Source: Gammaproteobacteria bacterium (GTDB taxonomy: Bacteria > Gemmatimonadota > Gemmatimonadetes > Longimicrobiales > Gaopeijiaceae). Taken from it: a stretch of 11,983 bases of DNA. The stretch is taken from assembly GCA_009843625.1 (NCBI GenBank), contig VYDD01000082.1, positions 1 through 11,983 on the forward strand. Reading direction: 5' to 3'. Positions 6,506-11,983 of the stretch are shown here, one piece after another; the first letter of the stretch is position 1; each line of letters starts with the position of its first letter. The position numbers and the translations under genes were made by a program. The notes beneath the pieces were generated by a model, which had not been told where the DNA came from, searched no databases, and saw nothing but the letters and a program-made list of their open reading frames with translations.

Positions 6506-7230
6506 TTAGCTTTCCGCATCGCCGCGGCTCTTTTCGGGCATGGCTACGCTCAAGGTCAGGCTGGGTTCCCGGACCACGCTGCCGTAGCTGCCTCGCAGAT
6601 CCAGCTTGAGGCCACCGGGCAGACTAACGCCGTAGTTGGCGTGCACGTCGAAGGTCCATCGGTCCGCTTCCGGCCCGCCGCTTCGGAGACCGCCGCCGAG
6701 CGGGCCGTGCAGGAGCGCGCCCGAGGCGGTGGCCAAGCCGCCCCAGCGCGGCGAGACCGAGAGCGAGAACCCTCCTCGCCGCCCTGCCTGCCGAGGGCGA
6801 GGGTCACCGCCGCGCCGCGCTCGCCGTAGCCTTCCGCCGTGTGGTGGACGAGCATTCGGGCCTGCGCGTCGAGGCGCACGATGCCGAGTACGGCCTGGAG
6901 TCTTCCGGCGACCTCGATGCCGTCGCCGGTCTGGCCCGCGCCGCCGTCCCGGCGCGCGTGCACCGTGCCGGACGGCGTCAGTTCCAAATCGCCGAGCCGG
7001 GCGGGCAGCGACAGGTCGAGGCCGACGCGCACCTGGTTCACGTCGATGTCCTGCCGGTCGATGGTCTTCCCGCCGTCCCCGGTGCGGAGCCTGGCCCATT
7101 GCGGCGTCGCCCAGGAAGGCGAAGTCGAGCCCGCCCGGCGATCCGAGGCGCTGTGCGAGTTCGACGAGCCCGAGACGGAGGTCGGTCGGGCTCGCGCCCG
7201 TCCTTCCGGCCGCGCGCGCGGTCCGGGCGG
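6506..7230 (-). pseudogene. frameshifted autotransporter-like beta-barrel fragment
   Basis: Three pieces of one protein appear on the minus strand in alternating frames. About 7200-7095 reads ASPTDLRLGLVELAQRLG and GGLDFAFLGDAAMGQ. About 7100-6780 reads LRTGDGGKTIDRQDIDVN, then VRVGLDLSLPARLGDLELTP, then LVHHTAEGYGERGAAVTLAL. About 6775-6506 returns to the first frame with GGFSLSVSPRWGGL, WTFDVHANYGVSLPGGLKLD and SLTLSVAMP, ending in TAA. Alternating hydrophobic strands with Gly-rich turns, RWG and YG motifs resemble C-terminal autotransporter-type outer-membrane barrels. At least two frameshifts (near 7095 and 6775) and loss of the passenger and start, with the 138-bp repeat at the broken end, show it is a relic. 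The barrel assignment is by pattern; the parent protein is unknown. Confidence 0.6.
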
Positions 7231-7232
7231 AA

Positions 7233-7369
7233 CGCCAGAGGCCAGAATCCGGGCAGGAAATCGTGTAAAGTCCTACAGGGCTGCACGATCTGCGTTTCCT
7301 ACCGTGGTCCTGGACCCAGCTGGAACGTGCCACGAAAGCGAGAAACCGGATCCGAATGGCGGGACTCCC
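7233..7369. repeat. 138-bp dispersed repeat, copy 2
   Basis: This is the partner of 6285-6422. It has the same orientation and again lies immediately before (on the minus strand) a broken gene tail. The internal hairpin is AGGAAATCGTG (7255-7265) with CACGAT (7284-7289) and TTTCCT (7295-7300), with a 5-nt bulge. Its stem is 6 bp where copy 1 has 5 bp. Weaker similarity extends to about 7425. No open frame or transposase is seen inside. Confidence 0.8.
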
Positions 7370-7597
7370 CGCACACGCTGGCGCCCCTTCTTCGAAGGTC
7401 TCCGAAGCCGATCCTGCCGCCCCACGACTTCCTCTTTGCGGACGGCGCGGGAGCCGTCCCGGTCCGCGTCCCTTCTGCTAGTACGACAATGGGAGTGGCC
7501 CAGAGTCTGCCGGACGCGTATTCTGACCAAGTGGGCCTGCCAAGCGCTCTCGGGTCGGCATCGGTGTAACGGTCCTTCACCTTCACAAAGGAAACTC

Positions 7598-8266
7598 ATG
7601 GGCTGGCTTTGGTGGGCACTCCCGCTTGCCTTCACGGTTTTCATCAAGACCCTTAACCGCTTCCTGCTTGGGGACGCCAAGCAAGTCATTGACGCCACGT
7701 GCGGACTCGTGATCTGCGCCTTGGCAGTGATCGCGTTCCTCGTATCTGGTTGGCAGGTCGCCGTCGGCGCTCTAGTCGGCGTCGCGGCATTGGGATACCT
7801 CCTGCGCCCCATAGCTTCGGCCTTGGCCAGACGCCTCATTGTCTACCCTGATGATGGGCTCGCCGCCTACACTCGTCGCAAGCTTGACGGGATGACCCGC
7901 GCCCGCAACGACGACGAGTGGCTTCGGCTCGTCGATCGGGAGAAGGAGGCGGAAGCTCGGCACAAGACGATGGCTGTCGCGTCAGCGATGAATAAGCCGG
8001 CGATCCGTGAGGTTCTCCGACATGAGGGTGCCAGCGAGCGCGACCTCACAGCGTTCTACGAACGCATGGAAGTGTCCATCCTGCCGCCTAGGATCCGAAG
8101 AAAGGTGGTTCTCAACGCTGCTCTGGTGAAGTTCTTCCTAGAGAATTCAGAACCGGGCGAGAGCCATGACGGAAGCTACGTTCGCAATCTGCCCTCACAG
8201 GATATGCACAGACGACTGGGATTGTGGACGCGATACAATCCCGGCGGGACGGAGCCCCGAGCCTAG
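7598..8266 (+). CDS. hypothetical membrane protein with three N-terminal TM helices
   Basis: The protein has 222 residues. The start at 7598 is well supported by AAAGGA (7587-7592), 5 nt before ATG. The longer open frame upstream is antisense to the barrel relic and is not used. Residues about 2-19 (WLWWALPLAFTVFIKTL), 31-50 (GLVICALAVIAFLVSGW) and 51-69 (VAVGALVGVAALGYLL) form three hydrophobic segments. The remaining ~150 residues are a charged, helical cytoplasmic-type domain (AYTRRKLDGMTRARNDDEW, LVDREKEAEARHKT, IREVLRHEGASERDL). No family was recognised. It is the first gene of a plus-strand series with the LPD38-like and J-domain genes. The gap of 83 bp before the next gene suggests cotranscription. 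A holin-like or phage-associated membrane role is possible but unsupported. Confidence 0.7.
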   Translation: MGWLWWALPLAFTVFIKTLNRFLLGDAKQVIDATCGLVICALAVIAFLVSGWQVAVGALVGVAALGYLLRPIASALARRLIVYPDDGLAAYTRRKLDGMTRARNDDEWLRLVDREKEAEARHKTMAVASAMNKPAIREVLRHEGASERDLTAFYERMEVSILPPRIRRKVVLNAALVKFFLENSEPGESHDGSYVRNLPSQDMHRRLGLWTRYNPGGTEPRA

Positions 8267-8274
8267 TCGCTCGG
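8257..8274 (+). repeat. small GC-rich hairpin across the stop codon
   Basis: CCGAGC (8257-8262) and GCTCGG (8269-8274) can pair with a 6-nt loop that includes the TAG stop of the preceding gene. There is no following T-run, so it is not a canonical intrinsic terminator. It may be chance in GC-rich DNA. Confidence 0.3.
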
Positions 8275-8349
8275 CAGCGGGAACGGTGGCATCAACGAGC
8301 AACTCGATGGCGCTTGTGGCCCGATTCGTCATCTGGGTAGGCCAGACCA

Positions 8350-10755
8350 GTGCTGGCTGATAGCCGCTTTCGCTCTTGGCGCACACGCTTCGTTCACCGC
8401 TGGCACGCGGCTCAGACGATAGGCGAGTGGTTCGGGAACGACGACGTGGGCTACCGCTTCGAGCACGTCAACCACGCACGTTCTCTCACGGAGTACATCT
8501 GGCGCTACGGAGCGTTCGCTGAGTCGCCGGACGGCACTGGACGAGTGCCTGTCAAGGACACGCATAGCCTGAGGAGCATCGTTGGACCGGTCGCTAGGAA
8601 AGGTCACAGCCATTTCGAGAAGGCCGTCCACTGCGCCGCGTTGTTCGGAGGCGATCACCACCGTGCCACGGCGCAGCCGCTCTCGCCCTCGCAAAACCGT
8701 CTGCTCCGGTACGCCTCGGAGAACCCGGATGTAGCCGAGTTCGCGGTCCGCCTCGTCGGACTTCACCGTGCGATGCTGCTCTACTACACCCAAATGCGCT
8801 ACCTGACGGCGGCCGAGGCCGAGCACTACAGAAGGGAAGGCATCCCGGTGTTGGCGCCCTTCGGCAACGCTGACGGCTCGCGACGGGACCGACCGGAGCA
8901 TGGCGAGGCGTTGGCAACGCTGGACGGGGATCTGGTCATCGCGCTCAGGAACGTCTTTGCCCGGAACATCTACAATGCGCTTGCGTGTCGCGCCCGGAGC
9001 GAACTGTTCGATACCGTCACGAGCGATCCCGATGGGAACCGTATCGCGTCGGAAACGCTCGATCCTACCCAGACACATGGCGTCGGCCCCGCCGTGGCAG
9101 TAGTGCAGGGCAGGCGACGGCGCTTCGTGGTCCGCGACGACGCGCTTGCCTCCATGCTGAGCAGTATCTCCGAAGCGCCGATGCCGGGATTCATCCGATT
9201 CCTGGCCGCGTTCAAGACGGCCGTCTCGACGATGATCACCGCGATGCCGGTGTTCATCGTCAAGAACTTCTTCCGCGATACGCTTGCAGGCTTCGTGGCG
9301 GGCCGGTACTGGCAGCTTCCCTTCCTGGGAACGCTTCTTGGCGGCCTGTATGCAATGCACGACTTGGCCACTGCGAGATCGCGCCGCGTGCGCGAGTACC
9401 TGCTGCAAGGGGGCTTCTACTCGGGCTTGGTGGAATCGGAAGTCCATCTGGGGGACGTGCGGGGCGAGAACCGGGGCACTATCCAAGGTGGGACGGCTCG
9501 GCGACGATGGACCCTTTTCGTCCATGTGCTGACACGGCCCGCGTGGATCGCCGAAGCGGGCACCCGGGTCGATCAGTTCGAGAGAGCTCGGAAGGCAGGC
9601 GCCACGAACTACATGGCCGCCCGGGCGGCCCGCATGGTCTCCGCCGACTTCGCCAACATCGGGTCGTCCCGGGGATGGCGAATGTACGTCCACACCGTCC
9701 CGTTCCTGAACGCCGCGATCCAGGGCTTCGATCAGCTCTACCAGATCGTCCGGTTTCGCCGCCGGGCCGCGAAGAGCGCGCCGCGGTGGGGACATGAGCG
9801 GAGACGCCATGTCGCGAAGACGTTCGCATCGGGACTCTGCCTGTCGCTGCTGGCCGCAGCGGGCTGGTGGCACAACGATCTTTGGAACACGCGGCGCGCC
9901 GAATACCGGAATCAGACTGATTACGAAAAGGCGTCCTGGGTGACGCTATACGATGCGTGGGGCGACACGGACATCCGCATTCCGGTTCCGTTTCAGATCG
10001 GTGCCGTGTTCGTGAAGCTGCCCGAAATCGCGTTGGACCTCGCGTTCGGAAGCGGCACGCAAGCGGGACCGAAGTTCGTCTGGTCGTTGGTTCACGGCAA
10101 CTTGGCGGTGGGTTGGATTCCGGCCGTTGCGCAGCCCTTCGTCGAAGTCCGTACCAACCGCAACTTCTTCGGGGAGGAGATCATCCCCCCCTACATGATG
10201 TACTGGCCCGCCGAGGAACGGTATTTCCACCGTAGCACTCCGCTGCCGTACCGGGCCATCGGATCAGAGCTGGGCGTGTCGCCGTTGCACGTCCAGACAT
10301 TCGTGCGAGGATGGACGGGCCATCTTGGCAACGCGGCGGTGGCGGTACTCGACGAGAAGGTGATGTGGGATACGAGGCGCAACGGCCCCAAGCCTTTTCC
10401 GAAGACCGCGCGTCTACTGACCGGCGTGTACAGCCTGCAACCAACAACACCGAGGACGTTCACGCGCACCAGCAATGAATTCTACGAGCTGGCCGATTGG
10501 CTGGACCGACAGATCGCCGGGGCGTCCCGGAATCGTGCTCGAATCCCGGTGGCCATCCGCCGGGCGGACAATCGGAGCGAGCGCGCTCAGCGGCAAGCGT
10601 CACGCCTTCGCCGTCAAGGGGATGAGGTCCGCATGGACAGAAGCCTTACGGCCGGGCAGAAGGAGCGGCGGATTCAAGATCTCTACACCCGCATCGATGC
10701 GGTCCTGCGCGAAACGCTCCCGACGATGCAGCGAACTCGGGAGTCCGCGCGATAG
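8350..10755 (+). CDS. phage-type polyvalent-protein segment with LPD38-like domain
   Basis: The protein has 801 residues from GTG 8350; an in-frame TAG at 8338 limits upstream extension and the SD is weak. The order of motifs matches the LPD38 (large polyvalent protein-associated domain 38) pattern seen in tailed-phage and prophage proteins. These are a helical lead-in ending LTAAEAEHYRREGIPVLAPF (about 151-170), MPVFIVKNFFRDTLAGF (about 298-314), RVDQFERARKAGATN (about 407), PFLNAAIQGFDQLYQ (about 452), a hydrophobic helix (about 492-505), RIPVPFQIGAVFVKLPE (about 543-559), NRNFFGEEIIPP (about 602-613) and SELGVSPLHVQTFVRGWTG (about 639-657). A charged Arg-rich tail follows. These domains usually sit inside very large virion proteins thought to be delivered with phage DNA; here it stands alone. 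The gene reads in the same direction as the membrane and J-domain genes. The domain call is good; the role is inferred. Confidence 0.78.
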   Translation: MLADSRFRSWRTRFVHRWHAAQTIGEWFGNDDVGYRFEHVNHARSLTEYIWRYGAFAESPDGTGRVPVKDTHSLRSIVGPVARKGHSHFEKAVHCAALFGGDHHRATAQPLSPSQNRLLRYASENPDVAEFAVRLVGLHRAMLLYYTQMRYLTAAEAEHYRREGIPVLAPFGNADGSRRDRPEHGEALATLDGDLVIALRNVFARNIYNALACRARSELFDTVTSDPDGNRIASETLDPTQTHGVGPAVAVVQGRRRRFVVRDDALASMLSSISEAPMPGFIRFLAAFKTAVSTMITAMPVFIVKNFFRDTLAGFVAGRYWQLPFLGTLLGGLYAMHDLATARSRRVREYLLQGGFYSGLVESEVHLGDVRGENRGTIQGGTARRRWTLFVHVLTRPAWIAEAGTRVDQFERARKAGATNYMAARAARMVSADFANIGSSRGWRMYVHTVPFLNAAIQGFDQLYQIVRFRRRAAKSAPRWGHERRRHVAKTFASGLCLSLLAAAGWWHNDLWNTRRAEYRNQTDYEKASWVTLYDAWGDTDIRIPVPFQIGAVFVKLPEIALDLAFGSGTQAGPKFVWSLVHGNLAVGWIPAVAQPFVEVRTNRNFFGEEIIPPYMMYWPAEERYFHRSTPLPYRAIGSELGVSPLHVQTFVRGWTGHLGNAAVAVLDEKVMWDTRRNGPKPFPKTARLLTGVYSLQPTTPRTFTRTSNEFYELADWLDRQIAGASRNRARIPVAIRRADNRSERAQRQASRLRRQGDEVRMDRSLTAGQKERRIQDLYTRIDAVLRETLPTMQRTRESAR

Positions 10756-10786
10756 CTTGCCCGACATGGTTCTCGATCCCTAGGAT

Positions 10787-10846
10787 GCTCGCGAACGCCA
10801 TCATGATGCGGGAGCGGTCGTTTTCGAGAACGTGGCGCCCGCGAGC
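10787..10846. repeat. long inverted repeat between the LPD38-like and J-domain genes
   Basis: GCTCGCGAACGCCA (10787-10800) pairs with TGGCGCCCGCGAGC (10833-10846), 12 of 14 bases. A 32-nt middle contains a perfect palindrome overlapping the left arm (CATCATGATG, 10799-10808) and a smaller hairpin (CGTT ... AACG). It lies 32 bp after the upstream stop and 35 bp before the J-domain ATG. No T-run follows. It could act as a terminator/attenuator or an RNA processing site. Confidence 0.5.
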
Positions 10847-10881
10847 GATAGCAGGGCGGCAGACCATCTGCGGAGACGGAA

Positions 10882-11559
10882 ATGAGAAGTCGCGACTTGG
10901 ATCCGTACGAAGTCCTCGGCCTCGAACACGGGGCGACTTGGGAAGAGGCCCGGATGGCATATCGACGCCTAGCGAAGAAGCACCACCCGGACAAGAATCC
11001 AGGAGACAAGGCTTCTGAGTGGATCTTCAAACAGGTGGGCGAAGCTTACGAGCGTCTTGAGATCATCCACGGGACACGAGCTCAAGGGGAAGATCACAAG
11101 CGCTATGGGCGACCAAGCCGCGAACAACAAGAACGTGGGCCACAGCAGAGCGCGCAACGTGATCGCCGAGCGCGTGAACAACGCAGGGCACAGGCGGGGA
11201 CTGGGAACGAGCCAAGGGAGTCACAGCCGCCACCGCCGAGGGCTCCGCATGGCGGATCGGGCGTAGCTGAAGGGTCCAACAGAAGTCCGAAGGCCGCACC
11301 GACGGCTCGTCAAATGGCGGGTCGTCTCGGGATTCTCGTATTTGGCGCGGCGTGCTGGGCGGCGGGGACCGCCATCCTATGGGCGCTGCTGGTATCGATT
11401 GGATTGCTTATCGACGATGGTCCGGGGGCATTGTGGGTCAATCCTCCACCAAGCGTCGGGCGACGACCCGTCGCGATTCTCGTGAGCGCTCTAGCAGTCG
11501 GCGTAACGTGGCAAATCGTTCGGCGATGGCTTGCAAGACGAGCGTTCGGTCGTTCGTGA
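10882..11559 (+). CDS. J-domain (DnaJ-like) protein with two C-terminal membrane helices
   Basis: The protein has 225 residues; the start is supported by GGAG at 10872-10875, 6 nt upstream. Residues 6-60 form a J domain: DPYEVLGLEHGATWEEARMAY, RRLAKKHHPDKNPGD with the essential HPD at 35-37, then AYERL. J domains stimulate the ATPase of Hsp70 (DnaK), so this is probably a co-chaperone that recruits DnaK to a site. It lacks the Gly/Phe, zinc-finger and substrate-binding domains of true DnaJ. Residues about 70-145 are a low-complexity Gln/Arg/Pro-rich linker. Two hydrophobic helices follow, about 149-172 and 196-214, with a short loop, so the J domain is tethered to the inner membrane, probably on the cytoplasmic side. 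It follows the LPD38-like gene by 126 bp on the same strand. The family is certain; the target is unknown. Confidence 0.88.
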   Translation: MRSRDLDPYEVLGLEHGATWEEARMAYRRLAKKHHPDKNPGDKASEWIFKQVGEAYERLEIIHGTRAQGEDHKRYGRPSREQQERGPQQSAQRDRRAREQRRAQAGTGNEPRESQPPPPRAPHGGSGVAEGSNRSPKAAPTARQMAGRLGILVFGAACWAAGTAILWALLVSIGLLIDDGPGALWVNPPPSVGRRPVAILVSALAVGVTWQIVRRWLARRAFGRS

Positions 11560-11652
11560 AGCACAAGGCAAGGCGTTCACTTGTCGCCGTAGCTGCTCGC
11601 TCGCTTTTTGCTTGTAGCGGCATTGGTAGCGACAGAAGGCATCCGCGATCGA

Positions 11653-11898
11653 ATGAATGAACGGCGCCGAGCCTGCTGTTGTGGACGTGGTACTTCCAAT
11701 GTGCCAAGCCAAGACGCCCAATACGAAGAACCACTCTGGGTAACACGAGCCCGCCGCTACTTGGAAGCGCACAGTTTATCCCCCGTCCAGATAGAGAAGC
11801 GGATCCAGCGCGCCTACGGCGGGGAGCACACGACCGACGCGACCTCTCCGTTCCCGGGGCGCGGAGCTTGTGAGCGGAGAGTTCGGCGCGTATGGTGA
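11653..11898 (+). CDS. doubtful small ORF at the right edge
   Basis: This is an 81-codon frame (ATG 11653 to TGA 11898; the frame opens at TTG 11608) in the 424 bp after the J-domain gene, where nothing else is convincing. The only protein-like part is a predicted amphipathic helix, WVTRARRYLEAHSLSPVQIEKRIQRAYGG. The N-terminal part (three Cys in a row) and the Arg-rich tail look like chance. There is no good ribosome site. After it, ATG 11942 opens a 14-codon frame running off the window (MPPPGTDLINRVVD) that could be the start of another gene, but it is too short to judge. Frames on the other strand here look non-coding. Confidence 0.25.
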   Translation: MNERRRACCCGRGTSNVPSQDAQYEEPLWVTRARRYLEAHSLSPVQIEKRIQRAYGGEHTTDATSPFPGRGACERRVRRVW

Positions 11899-11983
11899 GG
11901 AGCATGCGTGACCGCCAGCCACGGAAGGACTCCACTTCGAGATGCCTCCGCCCGGCACCGACCTGATCAACCGAGTAGTGGAC

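Noticed and set aside
6285..7369. Dispersed repeat as integron attC site
   Set aside because: Length and hairpin invite the comparison, but no GTTRRRY/RYYYAAC core sites or integrase are seen, and the intervening gene is a truncated relic and not a cassette.
6839..7597. Upstream extension of the small membrane protein to 6839
   Set aside because: This part is antisense to the barrel relic and crosses the dispersed repeat. The good ribosome site is at 7587-7592, just before ATG 7598.
8166..8360. 64-codon plus-strand frame between the membrane protein and the LPD38-like gene
   Set aside because: It overlaps the end of the well-supported upstream gene in another frame, has no ribosome site and no recognisable content.
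8329..9873. 514-codon minus-strand open frame
   Set aside because: It is antisense to the LPD38-like gene, and the composition is that of a shadow frame. The plus strand has coherent motifs throughout.
11491..11772. 93-codon minus-strand frame with a hydrophobic stretch
   Set aside because: It overlaps the end of the J-domain gene, has no ribosome site, and only a short hydrophobic segment looks protein-like.

Overview
This is a high-GC bacterial window. Two lipoprotein signal peptides and the remnant of a probable outer-membrane beta-barrel point to a diderm (Gram-negative-type) host. The beta-propeller and barrel debris recall high-GC environmental lineages such as Gemmatimonadota or Acidobacteriota, but the lineage cannot be fixed from the sequence. 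No rRNA, tRNA, CRISPR array, transposase or integrase was recognised.

Left part (1-3253), ordinary chromosomal genes. The C-terminus of a CopG/ribbon-helix-helix antitoxin runs off the left edge. A saccharopine-dehydrogenase-like (trans-acting enoyl reductase family) oxidoreductase starts on the next base after its stop. It converges, with a 4-nt stop-codon overlap, on an orphan PotD-like ABC substrate-binding lipoprotein. Diverging from that gene is a lipoprotein made of three tandem DUF4377-type repeats.

Middle part (3254-6130), minus strand. A 722-residue protein joins a DUF4143-type AAA+ ATPase (Walker A/B plus a PD-(D/E)XK-like tail) to a C-terminal region that looks like the TOPRIM-type tail of OLD-like ATPases. 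The gene is bracketed by two same-orientation copies of a ~45-bp element carrying a perfect 10-bp inverted repeat, and one arm holds the start codon. The copy beyond the 3' end carries an abandoned start (MVQTI) with no gene behind it. Upstream lies a small membrane-anchored hypothetical gene.

Decayed zone (6130-7430). There are two gene tails on the minus strand: a beta-propeller C-terminus and a frameshifted autotransporter-like barrel. Each is preceded by one copy of the same ~138-bp non-coding repeat, roughly 80% identical and containing a conserved hairpin.

Right part (7598-11983), plus strand. This looks like a phage-derived or mobile module: a three-TM small protein, an 801-residue protein resembling the LPD38 domain of phage polyvalent proteins, a J-domain protein with two C-terminal TM helices, and a doubtful small ORF at the right edge. 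All read in one direction. The combination of a virion-type polyvalent domain, a membrane-tethered DnaJ co-chaperone and a small membrane protein is unusual. Together with the ATPase-TOPRIM fusion, it is the best candidate in the window for something undescribed.
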